DNA of 64,000 nt from Roseovarius sp. MMSF_3350 (GTDB lineage Bacteria; Pseudomonadota; Alphaproteobacteria; Rhodobacterales; Rhodobacteraceae). The position numbers were made by a program, and so were the translations under genes. Positions 17,946 through 27,451 of this stretch are shown here, one piece after another. Positions within the stretch are counted from its first letter, which is position 1; each line of letters opens with the position of its first letter. The stretch lies in NCBI RefSeq assembly GCF_030733425.1, contig NZ_JASHIZ010000012.1:1-64000 (forward strand), written 5' to 3'. A model generated the notes under the pieces. The model was not told the DNA's origin, made no database searches, and was given only the letters and a program-made list of their open reading frames with translations.

Positions 17946-18269
17946 GATGGGGACCTCGGGGTACGTTATGCGTCTCTGCGGTGTATCCGGTGCCGGGATA
18001 AGGTCAACCCCGGTTTCGCAAACGAACCCAACGGAGGAACCAAGCCCCGCGCGGAATCAAGGCCGAAGGCCGCCGCGCGATCGCCAGACCGCCCCCCGGG
18101 CTGGCGATTGGGTGACGTTAGTGCTTCGATCCGAGGTTTTCTGGATGTGGCAACAATAAAGTGCATTGAGCACCACTCGGGTCGCCAGCCCGCGGTCTGG
18201 CAATCGCGCGGCTCGTGTTCGTCTTGGCCGCACCGTTCCCGGACTAATCCGTCAGAGTTTTCGCCCAAC
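17946..18269. other. Gene-free stretch with an inverted repeat pair
   Basis: 324 bp between the DUF2937 gene and the Lol permease gene. No convincing reading frame. It holds two inverted, nearly identical 34-41 bp palindromic elements (see repeat entry) separated by about 66 bp with a small A+T-richer centre. The promoter for the lol operon is presumably in the left third, but I cannot point to a clear one. Confidence 0.7.
18072..18212. repeat. Inverted pair of palindromic elements
   Basis: Left copy 18072-18112 begins GCCGCGCGATCGCCAGACCGC and right copy 18179-18212, read on the other strand, begins GCCGCGCGATTGCCAGACCGC; the left has five extra C in its loop. Each copy is itself a hairpin (CGCCAG/CTGGCG). 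The organisation matches REP/BIME-like or MITE-like elements. Confidence 0.75.
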
Positions 18270-18779
18270 CTACTCCGCCGGTGTCGCCACCGGCCTGCGC
18301 CGCACGATCCGGCCCAGGCCGCCCAGCAGCATCCCAATCAGCGTATACCCCGCCAGGAAACCGCCCAGGCCAAAGCCCGCTCCCGCCACCGTCGCCGGCA
18401 CCGCAGGCTCGAAATCGCCCCAGGTCTTCTGCGCCAGTTCCGGGTCCAGGTACTGCCACCCGATCAGCGCCGCGCTGACCGAATTGGTCGTGCGCAGATG
18501 CTCCAGATGCGCAGACAACCGCTCATGCCGGATCAGGACCTGCCCCATGCTCTCGCTGCGCGCCCGCGCCATGGCGGTTCCGCGCGCCAGATCGCTCAGC
18601 GCCGCGTCGCGGCTCAGGCCAAGCGCCGCGGCATCCGCATCGAACCGCTCCACCACCCATGCCAATTCATCCACAGCGCCCGACAGGCGCTGCTTGTACT
18701 GTTGGGAAAACTCGGGAAATTGCGACGCGGCCAGTGCACAGCACAGCCCGCCCGCCAGGGCCAGTCCCTTGATGATCAT
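18270..18779 (-). CDS. DUF2937 family membrane protein
   Basis: A 169-residue protein of DUF2937, function unknown. An N-terminal hydrophobic segment (IIKGLALAGGLCCALAASQFPEFSQQY, with the characteristic QFPEFxQQY) is followed by a helical, probably coiled-coil region, and a C-terminal membrane helix (AGFGLGGFLAGYTLIGMLLGGL) before a basic end. This suggests two membrane anchors around a periplasmic helical domain. Start ATG follows GAGGCAGAGCA. No operon partners. Confidence 0.85.
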   Translation of the reverse strand: MIIKGLALAGGLCCALAASQFPEFSQQYKQRLSGAVDELAWVVERFDADAAALGLSRDAALSDLARGTAMARARSESMGQVLIRHERLSAHLEHLRTTNSVSAALIGWQYLDPELAQKTWGDFEPAVPATVAGAGFGLGGFLAGYTLIGMLLGGLGRIVRRRPVATPAE

Positions 18780-18900
18780 TGCTCTGCCTCGTTTTGTCGT
18801 CTTTTGTTTTGAGGCAAGTATAGCGCGTTTCGCGCAAATCCAGAAACAAGATTATCGTGACCGGGCGCGGCACCGGCTCAGGCCCCGCGCCGCAGGCCCG

Positions 18901-20295
18901 TCACATCCAGGTATGGAACGCCCGATCCGCCATCGGCTCCACCGTGCCGGCCTCACCGCGATGCGACGCGTAGATCTCCGCGATCTTCTCCACGGCGGCC
19001 TCGGGCGCCATCTCCTCGCTCTCACCGGTGCGGCGGCTGGTCAGTTCCACCACGCCATTCTTCAGCCCGCGCGGCCCCACGGTGATCCGCCACGGCAACC
19101 CGATCAGGTCCATCGTGGCGAACTTGCCGCCCGCCCGCTCGTCCCGGTCATCGTAAAGCGGGTCCAGCCCCTTGCCCTTCAGCGCCGCATAGAGCTTTTC
19201 ACAGGCCGCATCCGCCTCGCCGTCGCCCTGTTTCAGGTTCACGATCCCGGCATGGAAAGGCGTCACGCCCTCGGGCCAGATGATGCCCTTGTCGTCATGG
19301 CTGGCCTCGATGATCGCGCCCACCAGACGGCTCACGCCGATCCCGTGGCTGCCCATATGCACCGGCACCGGCTTGCCGTCCGGCCCCTGCACCGTGGCGC
19401 CCATCGGCTCGGAATACTTGGTCCCGAAATAGAAGATCTGCCCCACCTCGATCCCCCGCGCCACGCGGCGGCGGTCCTCGGGGATCTGGTTGAAGACCGC
19501 TTCGTCGTGCGTTTCATCCGTCCGCGCGTAGCGGCTCGTGAACTCCTCCAGCACCGCCTGGCACTGCGCCTTGTCACTGTAATCGATCTCGCGCGCGCCA
19601 AACTTCAGGTCGGTGATCTCGCTGTCATAGAACACCTCCGACTCGCCCGTTTCGGCCAGCACCAGGAATTCATGCGTGTCGTCGCCCCCGATCGGGCCAC
19701 TATCCGCCCGCATCGGAATCGCCTGCAAACCCATCCGCTCGTAGGTCCGCAGGTAGCTCACCAGGTGGCGGTTATAGGCGTGCAGCGCGTCTTCCTTCGT
19801 CAGGTCGAAATTGTACCCGTCCTTCATGAAGAACTCGCGCCCCCGCATCACGCCAAAGCGCGGCCGGATCTCGTCGCGGAACTTCCACTGGATGTGATAC
19901 AGCGTCAGAGGCAAATCCCGGTAGCTGCCCACATGGGCGCGGAAGATATCCGTGATCAGCTCCTCGTTCGTCGGACCGTAAAGCATGTCCCGGTCCTGCC
20001 GGTCGCGGATGCGCAGCATCTCGGGGCCATAGGCGTCGTAGCGCCCGCTTTCGCGCCACAAATCCGCCGATTGCAGCGTCGGCATCAGCATCGGGATATG
20101 ACCGGCGCGCACCTGCTCCTCGTGGACGATATTCTCCAGCTTGCGCAACACCTTGAAGCCCAGGGGCAGCCACGAATAGATCCCCGCGCTGGCCTGCTTG
20201 ATCATCCCCGCCCGCAGCATCAGGCGGTGGCTGGCGATCTGCGCCTCCGAGGGCGTCTCCTTCAGGACCGGCAGGAAATACTTGGACAGGCGCAT
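18901..20295 (-). CDS. proS: Prolyl-tRNA synthetase (alphaproteobacterial short type)
   Basis: Charges tRNA-Pro with proline. The 464-residue class II enzyme shows [22 protein letters not shown] (motif 1 region), [26 protein letters not shown] (motif 2), [15 protein letters not shown] (motif 3) and a C-terminal anticodon-binding domain with RITVGPRGL. It lacks the long editing insertion of the E. coli enzyme, typical for this class where editing is done by free-standing proteins. ATG at 20295 ([13 protein letters not shown]) chosen by family start; divergent from the PerM-type gene. Confidence 0.96.
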   Translation of the reverse strand: MRLSKYFLPVLKETPSEAQIASHRLMLRAGMIKQASAGIYSWLPLGFKVLRKLENIVHEEQVRAGHIPMLMPTLQSADLWRESGRYDAYGPEMLRIRDRQDRDMLYGPTNEELITDIFRAHVGSYRDLPLTLYHIQWKFRDEIRPRFGVMRGREFFMKDGYNFDLTKEDALHAYNRHLVSYLRTYERMGLQAIPMRADSGPIGGDDTHEFLVLAETGESEVFYDSEITDLKFGAREIDYSDKAQCQAVLEEFTSRYARTDETHDEAVFNQIPEDRRRVARGIEVGQIFYFGTKYSEPMGATVQGPDGKPVPVHMGSHGIGVSRLVGAIIEASHDDKGIIWPEGVTPFHAGIVNLKQGDGEADAACEKLYAALKGKGLDPLYDDRDERAGGKFATMDLIGLPWRITVGPRGLKNGVVELTSRRTGESEEMAPEAAVEKIAEIYASHRGEAGTVEPMADRAFHTWM

Positions 20296-20428
20296 GGGGA
20301 ACCTCTGGTCATTGCGTGCTCCCGCCCCGTTTATGGCCTCAACGCCCGCCAGACAAGCCGGAAGGCGCTTGCAACGCTGCCCCCCTTGCGCGAAAAGCAG
20401 GTGACGCATTTCGTTCTCCCGAGGTGGC

Positions 20429-21496
20429 ATGGCCCTTCCCGTCCGGACACAAATTCAATTCTGGGGCATCGCCATCGCGATGTTCCTCGTTGTCATGTGG
20501 TTCCTGGGCGACGTGATCCTGCCCTTCGTGCTGGGCGGAGCGGTGGCCTATTTCCTCGACCCCGTGGCCGACCGTATAGAAAGCATGGGCGCCTCGCGGG
20601 CGGTGGCGGTCGCGCTCATCACGCTGGTGGCAATCTGCATCTTCGTGATCATGGCGCTCTTGGTCATTCCAACCCTGGTGAACCAGACCGCCAACCTGAT
20701 CGACATCGCGCCACAGCTCTTCAACGATCTGCAAAACTTCCTCACCGCCCGTTTTCCGGATCTCGTCGACCAGGATTCCACCCTGCGCCAGTCGCTGGCC
20801 ACCATCGGCACCACCATCCAGGAACGCGGCGGACAGGTGGTCGAAACCGTGCTCGCCTCCCTTGGCTCGCTCGTCAACGTGGCCGTCCTGCTGGTCATCG
20901 TTCCGGTCGTGGCCTTCTACCTGCTCTACGACTGGGACCGCATGATCGCCGAGATCGACCGCCTGCTTCCGCGCGAGCACGCGCCGATCATTCGCCACCT
21001 GGCCCGCGACATCGACGCCACGCTTGCCAGCTTCATCCGCGGCATGGGCACCGTCTGCCTGATCCTCGGCACCTACTATGCCGTCGCTCTCATGCTGGTG
21101 GGCCTGCAATTCGGCCTCGTCGTGGGGGCCATCGCCGGCCTCATCACCTTCATTCCCTATGTCGGCGCCCTGATCGGCGGAGTGCTGGCCATCGGCCTCG
21201 CGCTCTTCCAGTTCTGGGGAGACTGGCTGTCCATCGGACTCGTCGCCGGCATCTTCGTGCTGGGCCAGGTGGTCGAGGGCAACATTCTCACGCCCAAGCT
21301 GGTGGGCGACTCCGTCGGCCTGCACCCGGTCTGGCTGCTCTTCGCGCTGTCGGTCTTCGGCGCGCTCTTCGGCTTCGTGGGCATGCTCGTGGCCGTGCCC
21401 GTGGCTGCGGCCATCGGTGTGCTGATGCGCTTTGCCGTGCGGCAATATCTCGACAGTGCCCTATATCAAGGGCAGGAGTCACGGGACACTGAATAA
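20429..21496 (+). CDS. AI-2E / PerM family transporter
   Basis: A 355-residue inner-membrane protein of the AI-2E transporter (PerM) family, whose members move autoinducer-2, Na+/H+ or other solutes; substrate here unknown. Hydrophobic helices at both ends flank a helical region, with the family motifs [30 protein letters not shown] and [28 protein letters not shown] follows GAGGTGGC. Its stop codon is directly followed by the hdaA start (TAAATG), so the two are translated in series. Confidence 0.9.
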   Translation: MALPVRTQIQFWGIAIAMFLVVMWFLGDVILPFVLGGAVAYFLDPVADRIESMGASRAVAVALITLVAICIFVIMALLVIPTLVNQTANLIDIAPQLFNDLQNFLTARFPDLVDQDSTLRQSLATIGTTIQERGGQVVETVLASLGSLVNVAVLLVIVPVVAFYLLYDWDRMIAEIDRLLPREHAPIIRHLARDIDATLASFIRGMGTVCLILGTYYAVALMLVGLQFGLVVGAIAGLITFIPYVGALIGGVLAIGLALFQFWGDWLSIGLVAGIFVLGQVVEGNILTPKLVGDSVGLHPVWLLFALSVFGALFGFVGMLVAVPVAAAIGVLMRFAVRQYLDSALYQGQESRDTE

Positions 21497-22171
21497 ATGG
21501 CACAGCAGCTCAGCTTCGACCTGCCCGCCAAACCGGCACACGGGCGGGAGGACTTCTTCGTTTCCGCCGCCAACGCCCAGGCCGTGGCCCTGATCGACAC
21601 GTGGCAGGCATGGCCCGCCCGCAAGCTGGTCCTGCACGGCCCGCCCGGCTCGGGCAAGACCCATCTCGCCCATGTCTGGTCGGCGCAAAGCGGCGCCACC
21701 ATCGTGCCCGCGGGCGACCTCGCGCAGGCCGACATCCCCGCCCTCGCCCGCACCCATGTCGCGGTCGAGGATTGCGAGACCATCGCCGGCGATGACACCG
21801 CCGAAACCGCGCTCTTTCACCTGCACAACCTGACGCTGGCCGAGGGGCATTTCCTGCTGCTGACGGCCCATGCCGCGCCCAAGTACTGGAACCTCGCGCT
21901 GCCCGACCTTGCCAGCCGGATGCAGGGCACGCCCGCGGTCGAACTCGACCTGCCGGACGACCGCCTGCTGACCGCGATCCTCGCCAAGCTCTTCGACGAC
22001 CGCCAGCTCACCCCTGCGCCGGACGTCATCCCCTACCTCGTGAGCCACATCGACCGCTCCTTCGAAGCCGCCCGCCAGGTCGTCGCACTGCTCGATTCCG
22101 CCGCACTTTCCCGCAAACGAGCCATCACCCGCCCCTTTGCCCGCGACGTGCTGGACAAGGCAGGTCTCTGA
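21497..22171 (+). CDS. hdaA: DnaA regulatory inactivator HdaA
   Basis: A DnaA-related AAA+ protein that, with the beta clamp, stimulates ATP hydrolysis by DnaA and prevents re-initiation of replication. The 224-residue product begins AQQLSFDLP, matching the clamp-binding QLxLxLP type motif at the very N-terminus, has Walker A GPPGSGKTH and a Walker B-like HVAVEDCE, and lacks the DNA-binding domain of DnaA. It lies between a PerM-type transporter and ppk1, an order seen in related alphaproteobacteria. Confidence 0.9.
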   Translation: MAQQLSFDLPAKPAHGREDFFVSAANAQAVALIDTWQAWPARKLVLHGPPGSGKTHLAHVWSAQSGATIVPAGDLAQADIPALARTHVAVEDCETIAGDDTAETALFHLHNLTLAEGHFLLLTAHAAPKYWNLALPDLASRMQGTPAVELDLPDDRLLTAILAKLFDDRQLTPAPDVIPYLVSHIDRSFEAARQVVALLDSAALSRKRAITRPFARDVLDKAGL

Positions 22172-22219
22172 CGGCACAGTCGTCACCTTATCGTTACGTC
22201 GCAATCGCATAAGGGCCCT

Positions 22220-24394
22220 ATGACAAACGCCGATTTCCTCAAGTCAACTGCCCCGGCCCCCGTGACGATCGACGGCCTCGACATCACCGGCCCCGGGCGA
22301 TTCTTCAACCGAGAGCTCAGCTGGCTGGGCTTCAACTGGCGCGTCCTCGAAGAGGCGCAGAACCCCCGCGTGCCTCTGTTGGAACGCCTGCGCTTTCTGT
22401 CGATCTCGGCCAACAACCTCGACGAATTCTACAACGTCCGCGTCGCGGGCCTGCGCGAACTGGCCCACGCCGGCAACACCACCCCCGCCGCCGATGGCCT
22501 CACCCCCGCCGAACAGCTTGTCCTGATCGACGAGGACGCGCGCAAGCTGTTGGCCCAGCAACAGGGCACGCTCGAAGACCTGCGGCAAGAGATGGAGGCC
22601 GAGGGCATCATCATCCTCGACATCGACAGCCTCACGAAAGAGGACCGCGCCCATCTCAGCGAGATCTTCCTCGAACAGGTTTTCCCGGTCCTGTCGCCGC
22701 TGGCCGTCGACCCCGCGCACCCGTTCCCGTTCATCCCCAATCTCGGCTATTCTCTGGCGCTCCAGATGCAGCGCAAGTCCGACAAGCGCCCGCTTCAGGC
22801 ACTGCTGCCCATCCCCAACCAGATCGACCGCTTCGTCACCGTCCCGTCCGAGCCGGGCCAGTACCGCGCCCTCCCGCTCGAAGACCTGCTGCTTTTGAAC
22901 CTCGATCACCTCTTCCCGGGCTACACCTACAAGGCCCACTGCAACTTCCGCGTCCTGCGCGACAGCGACCTCGAGGTCGAGGAAGAGGCCGAGGACCTCG
23001 TGCGCGAGTTCGAGGTGGCCCTGAAACGCCGCCGCCGCGGCGAGGTTGTGCGCCTGAAAATCTCCTCCGGCGCGCCCGAGGAATTGCGCCGCACCATCAT
23101 GCACAAACTGGAGGTCCGCCCCGAGGAGGTGGTCGAGGTCGACGGCATGATCGGGCTTGCCGATCTCAAGGAAATGGTGCTCGACAGCCGCCCCGACCTG
23201 CTGTGGCCCAGCTTCACGCCCCGCGTGCCGGAACGGGTGCAGGACCATGACGGCGACATGTTCGCCGCCATCCGGCAAAAGGACATGCTGCTGCACCACC
23301 CCTACGAGACCTTCGACATGGTCATCCGCTTCCTGACGCAGGCGGCCCGCGACCCCGACGTGGTGGCGATCAAGCAGACGCTCTACCGCACCTCCAAGGA
23401 CAGCCCCATCGTCGAGGCGCTGTGCGAGGCTGCCGAGGACGGCAAGTCCGTGACCGCGCTGGTCGAACTTAAGGCCCGCTTTGACGAGGCCGCCAACATC
23501 CGCCAGTCGCGCCGGCTGGAACGCGCGGGCGCCCACGTGGTCTATGGCTTTCTCGATCTCAAGACCCACGCCAAGATCTCCACCGTGGTCCGGCGCGAGG
23601 GCGACAAGCTGGTGACCTACACTCATTACGGCACCGGCAACTATCATCCCATCACCGCCAAGATCTACACCGACCTCAGCCTTTTCACCTGCGATTCCTC
23701 GCTGGGCCGCGATGCCACCAAGGTATTCAACTACCTTTCCGGCTACGCCCAGCCCGAAAAGCTGGAAAACCTCGCCATCTCGCCCACCACGCTGAAACCT
23801 CGCCTGCTGGAAATGATCGAGGCCGAGTGCGAGCACGCCAAATCCGGCAAACCGGCCGAGATCTGGGCCAAGATGAATTCCATCATCGAACCCGATGTCA
23901 TCGACGCGCTCTATGCCGCCTCGCAGGCCGGCGTGAAGATCTGCCTTGTCGTGCGCGGCATCTGCGGCATCCGCCCGGGGATAAAGGGGCTTTCGGAAAA
24001 CATCCGCGTCAAGTCCATCGTCGGGCGCTTTCTGGAACATTCCCGCATCGTCTGCTTCGGCAACGGCGCCGGCCTGCCCTCGAAAAAGGCCAAGGTCTAC
24101 ATGTCCTCCGCCGACTGGATGGGCCGCAACCTCAACCGCCGGGTCGAGACCCTGGTCGAGATCACCAACCCCACCGTCAAGGCCCAGATCGTGGGCCAGG
24201 TCATGGCCGCCAACCTCGCTGATGTGGCACAAACCTGGGTGATGTCCCCCGACGGCAGCTTCCACCGCGAGTTGACCGAGGAAGGCACCTTCGCCTTCAA
24301 CTGCCACCGCTTCTTCATGGAAAACCCGTCGCTATCGGGCCGTGGCTCCGCCGGGGCGGCGGACGTGCCCAAACTCACCCATACCGACGATTGA
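22220..24394 (+). CDS. ppk1: Polyphosphate kinase 1
   Basis: Makes inorganic polyphosphate from ATP, reversibly. The 724-residue protein has all four PPK1 parts: N-terminal FFNRELSWLGFNWRVLEEA, head domain, and two phospholipase D-like C-terminal domains. The autophosphorylated His is expected in YTHYGTGNYHPITAKIYTD, the second catalytic His in VGRFLEHSRIVCFGNG, with IKQTLYRTSKDSPIV between. AAGGG sits just before the ATG. Ppx follows 52 bp downstream, giving a polyP synthesis/degradation pair. Confidence 0.96.
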   Translation: MTNADFLKSTAPAPVTIDGLDITGPGRFFNRELSWLGFNWRVLEEAQNPRVPLLERLRFLSISANNLDEFYNVRVAGLRELAHAGNTTPAADGLTPAEQLVLIDEDARKLLAQQQGTLEDLRQEMEAEGIIILDIDSLTKEDRAHLSEIFLEQVFPVLSPLAVDPAHPFPFIPNLGYSLALQMQRKSDKRPLQALLPIPNQIDRFVTVPSEPGQYRALPLEDLLLLNLDHLFPGYTYKAHCNFRVLRDSDLEVEEEAEDLVREFEVALKRRRRGEVVRLKISSGAPEELRRTIMHKLEVRPEEVVEVDGMIGLADLKEMVLDSRPDLLWPSFTPRVPERVQDHDGDMFAAIRQKDMLLHHPYETFDMVIRFLTQAARDPDVVAIKQTLYRTSKDSPIVEALCEAAEDGKSVTALVELKARFDEAANIRQSRRLERAGAHVVYGFLDLKTHAKISTVVRREGDKLVTYTHYGTGNYHPITAKIYTDLSLFTCDSSLGRDATKVFNYLSGYAQPEKLENLAISPTTLKPRLLEMIEAECEHAKSGKPAEIWAKMNSIIEPDVIDALYAASQAGVKICLVVRGICGIRPGIKGLSENIRVKSIVGRFLEHSRIVCFGNGAGLPSKKAKVYMSSADWMGRNLNRRVETLVEITNPTVKAQIVGQVMAANLADVAQTWVMSPDGSFHRELTEEGTFAFNCHRFFMENPSLSGRGSAGAADVPKLTHTDD

Positions 24395-24446
24395 CCCTTG
24401 CGGCCCCCTGTCGCATATAAAGGGTCGTTACCAAGCCGGGGATGTC

Positions 24447-26009
24447 ATGGACGGCACGACCGATCCTGAACACAGCGAATGGGGCCCCTTCGGGCGCCCG
24501 CTCTTCGACAAGGACGCGGCCAAGGCGCTCAGCCGTGTGGGCGTGGTCGACGTGGGCTCGAACTCGGTCCGCATGGTGGTGTTCGACGGCGCCGCCCGCA
24601 GCCCGGCCTATTTCTATAACGAGAAAATCATGTGCGGGCTGGGCCAGGGCCTGTCGGAAACCGGCCGGCTGAACCCCGAGGGGCGCGAACGCGCGCTGGC
24701 CGCCATGAAACGCTTTTCCCGTCTGGCCGAGAACATGGGCACCGGCCCGCTCACCGCCGTCGCCACCGCCGCCGTGCGCGAGGCCACCGACGGCGACGCC
24801 TTCCGCGAGGAAATCGAGCGCGAGACCGGCGTCCATCTCTGGGTCATCGACGGCCCCGAGGAGGCGCGCCTCTCGGCCCAGGGCGTGCTTCTGGGCTGGC
24901 CCGGCTCTTACGGCCTCGTCTGCGACATCGGCGGCTCCTCCATGGAACTGGCCGAAATCAACGGCGGCCAGGTCGGCCGCCGCCTGACCTCCCGCCTCGG
25001 CCCCTTCTCCCTGCAGGAGGTCAAGGGCGGCAAGAAGGCCCGCAAGGCTTTCATCAAGGACACGCTGGAGCGGATGCACGACGAACTGGGCGAGCAGAAG
25101 AACCGCCTCTTTCTCGTCGGCGGCTCGTGGCGGGCCATCGCCAAGATCGACATGGAACGCCGCGGCTATCCGCTGCACGTCCTGCACGAATACCGCATGA
25201 CGCCCAAGGACGTGCGCAAGACCGCAGACTACATCGCCGACAGCGACCCCGAGGATCTGCGCAACCGCGCCGGCGTTTCCTCGCAACGTATGGCGCTTGT
25301 GCCCGACGCCGCCGAGGTGCTGCGCCGCCTGGTCAAGACCTTCGGCCCCCGCGACATCGCCATCTCCAGCTACGGCATCCGCGAGGGGCTCTTGTACGAA
25401 CAGATGCCCCAGCAGCTACGCGACCGCGATCCCCTGATCGAGGCGTGCCGCTTTGCCGAGGCCAAGGATGCCCGCCTGCCCGGCTATGGCCGCGCCATCT
25501 ATCACTTCGTCGAGCCGCTTTTCCGCAGCGCCCGCCCCGACAAGCTGCGCATCATCCGCGCCGCCTGCCTGCTGCACGACGTCAGCTGGCGCTCGCATCC
25601 CGACTACCGCGCCGAGGATTGCTTCGACAACGCCACCCGCGCCAATCTCGGCGGGCTCAAGCATTCCGAACGGGTGTTCCTGGGTCTCGCCCTCCTGCAC
25701 CGCTATTCCAACAAGCGCGAGGGCACCCGGTTCGAGAAATTGGCCGGACTTCTGGACGAGCGCGGCCAGCATCAGGCCGAGGTTCTGGGCAAGGCGATGC
25801 GCTTTGCCGCGATGTTCTGGCTGCGCAAGGACACCCAGCTGGGCGAGTTGACATGGCATCCCAAGAAGAAACAGCTGGTCCTGCGCCTGACCGAAGAGGC
25901 CGTGCCGCTCTACGGCGAGGTGGCGCAGACGCGCCTCGCCTCGCTGGCCGACACGCTTCAGGCCGAGTTCGAGGTCAAGCTGCTGCGCCCGCGCCGCGCC
26001 CGGACCTAA
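24447..26009 (+). CDS. ppx: Exopolyphosphatase, Ppx/GppA family
   Basis: Releases phosphate from polyphosphate ends (or pppGpp 5'-phosphate). The 520-residue product has the ASKHA-type N-terminal domain GVVDVGSNSVRMVVFDG, the second phosphate-binding loop VCDIGGSSMELAEI, and a C-terminal helical HD-like domain (residues about 320-500) with LLHDVSWRSHPDYRAED. ATG at 24447 is chosen because the family start lies shortly after; the upstream frame overlaps ppk1. Its stop overlaps that of the convergent small gene (26006-26009). Confidence 0.93.
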   Translation: MDGTTDPEHSEWGPFGRPLFDKDAAKALSRVGVVDVGSNSVRMVVFDGAARSPAYFYNEKIMCGLGQGLSETGRLNPEGRERALAAMKRFSRLAENMGTGPLTAVATAAVREATDGDAFREEIERETGVHLWVIDGPEEARLSAQGVLLGWPGSYGLVCDIGGSSMELAEINGGQVGRRLTSRLGPFSLQEVKGGKKARKAFIKDTLERMHDELGEQKNRLFLVGGSWRAIAKIDMERRGYPLHVLHEYRMTPKDVRKTADYIADSDPEDLRNRAGVSSQRMALVPDAAEVLRRLVKTFGPRDIAISSYGIREGLLYEQMPQQLRDRDPLIEACRFAEAKDARLPGYGRAIYHFVEPLFRSARPDKLRIIRAACLLHDVSWRSHPDYRAEDCFDNATRANLGGLKHSERVFLGLALLHRYSNKREGTRFEKLAGLLDERGQHQAEVLGKAMRFAAMFWLRKDTQLGELTWHPKKKQLVLRLTEEAVPLYGEVAQTRLASLADTLQAEFEVKLLRPRRART

Positions 26010-26380
26010 ATCTCGATCTCGCCGTCGCCATCCGGATCGACGTCATCTTCCAAAGGCATCTTGCGCCGGATGATGATGTCACCGTTATCAAGGATTTCGG
26101 GCGCATGATAATTGCTCAGGTCGTCGATCTCGCCCAGCAGGTCGGCAAAGGCCGGGCCCATCTCCTGCACGAAATTGCGCACGGCGGGCTCCATGTCCTG
26201 CGCCAGCCCTTCCAGGTCGCGCAACGCCGGCTCCATCTCGCGCATGATGCCTTCCATGAACATCTGCGCACCGCGTTCCATCAGGTTCATGCCCTCACTC
26301 TCGCCCTCTTCCTGCGCCAGAACGGGCGAGGCAGTGGCAAGGGTCAGCGACAGGGCGGCAATGGACAGAGTCTGTTTCAT
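26006..26380 (-). CDS. Secreted acidic protein of unknown function
   Basis: A 124-residue exported protein. MKQTLSIAALSLTLATASPVLAQ is a signal peptide; the mature protein is very acidic and helical with repeated Met/Glu (GAQMFMEGIMREMEPALRDLEG), then LDNGDIIIRRKMP and an Asp-rich end (DDVDPDGDGEIEI) that looks able to bind Ca2+. Related short proteins occur in Rhodobacteraceae, sometimes mislabelled AAA ATPase; no ATPase motif is present. Ribosome site GGGAGT. Confidence 0.8.
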   Translation of the reverse strand: MKQTLSIAALSLTLATASPVLAQEEGESEGMNLMERGAQMFMEGIMREMEPALRDLEGLAQDMEPAVRNFVQEMGPAFADLLGEIDDLSNYHAPEILDNGDIIIRRKMPLEDDVDPDGDGEIEI

Positions 26381-26416
26381 ACTCCCAATATAGCGCGTTC
26401 GGTGACAATTTTAAGA

Positions 26417-27448
26417 TCATAGGTCGATATCCAGCGTGACCGGAAAGTGATCGGACGCCGCCAGCAGCGCATCGCGCAGCTCCGGCACCTTCCAGCATTC
26501 GGGATCCTCGAACGGATGCCAGATGCGCCATATCGGCGCCTTCGCCCGCAACCCCCTGGAAATCATAATGTAATCCAGCAACGCCTGAAGGTAACGCCCC
26601 TCGTCCTTCAGATAGAACCGCGCCGAACTGTGCTGCGCGCCAATCCGCTGGTTCAACGCCCGCCGCGCGTGCGGATCGTAAAGCCGCAACTCGCCCGCCT
26701 CGGCGCTCCCCATGATCACCTCGATCGACGAGCGGCCAAACACGTTCTCGTACTCGTCCAGCCCCGGACCGTCGTTCAGGTCCCCAAGGAGCATCAGGTG
26801 CTCGCCCTCTTCCAGATGTGCCCGCACCCGCTTGCGCAACCACACCGCCTGCGCCTGCTGCTTGCGCCGGTTTGCGATGGCCAGCCGCATCACCTCGTCC
26901 CGCGTGGTGGCCCCGTGCGGTGCCTTCGATTTCAGATGCGCCCCGATCATGCGAAAGCTGAACCCGCCCCGCACCTCCACCGCAACCTCCAGCGGCGGCT
27001 TCGAGAACACCACCAGATCCTCGGTCGCGTCGATATCCAGGTCGATCCGGAACACGCCGTCGAACCGCGGCGCCTCGCTCGACCCTTTCTTGCCGGTCTC
27101 CTCGCCCCGGGGATCATGCCGGCACGTCATCACGTCCGGGTCATAGAGCAGCGCGATCTCCTGCTGCGTGTCGTTCACGAACCCCATCAGCGCCTTGCGT
27201 GCCCGCAGGTCCATCATCTCGGCGAACGCTTCAAGCGCCTTGACGGTATCGCGCTTGCGGCCACTGTCCGGCGCCTCGATCACCATCACCGCATCGGCAT
27301 CCATAGCCGCGAACACCATCCCCAGCGCCGCCAGCTGATCGCCCCGCGTCACGCCATACCGCGCCGAGGGGCCGTCATCGTCCAGCACCGCGTCATGCGC
27401 ATCGAACAGCGCATTGAACCACTCGACGTTATACGTCGCGAACCGCAT
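26417..27448 (-). CDS. Endonuclease/exonuclease/phosphatase family protein
   Basis: A 343-residue EEP-fold hydrolase. Landmarks: N-terminal FATYNVEWFNALFD (catalytic Asn), VMVIEAPDSG (metal-binding Glu), MIGAHLKSKAP (catalytic His), LMLLGDLNDGPGLDEYE (Asp/Asn pair) and C-terminal ASDHFPVTLDID (Asp-His dyad). It could cleave nucleic acid or phosphoesters; no signal peptide, so cytoplasmic. It is the last gene of the minus-strand train that begins near 32785, with 3 bp after the DnaJ-like gene. Confidence 0.9.
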   Translation of the reverse strand: MRFATYNVEWFNALFDAHDAVLDDDGPSARYGVTRGDQLAALGMVFAAMDADAVMVIEAPDSGRKRDTVKALEAFAEMMDLRARKALMGFVNDTQQEIALLYDPDVMTCRHDPRGEETGKKGSSEAPRFDGVFRIDLDIDATEDLVVFSKPPLEVAVEVRGGFSFRMIGAHLKSKAPHGATTRDEVMRLAIANRRKQQAQAVWLRKRVRAHLEEGEHLMLLGDLNDGPGLDEYENVFGRSSIEVIMGSAEAGELRLYDPHARRALNQRIGAQHSSARFYLKDEGRYLQALLDYIMISRGLRAKAPIWRIWHPFEDPECWKVPELRDALLAASDHFPVTLDIDL

Positions 27449-27451
27449 CGC

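Noticed and set aside
18166..21492. 1108-codon plus-strand frame
   Set aside because: Antisense to proS and out of frame with the PerM-type gene; no domain pattern.
22244..24307. 687-codon minus-strand frame
   Set aside because: Antisense to ppk1; low-complexity composition.
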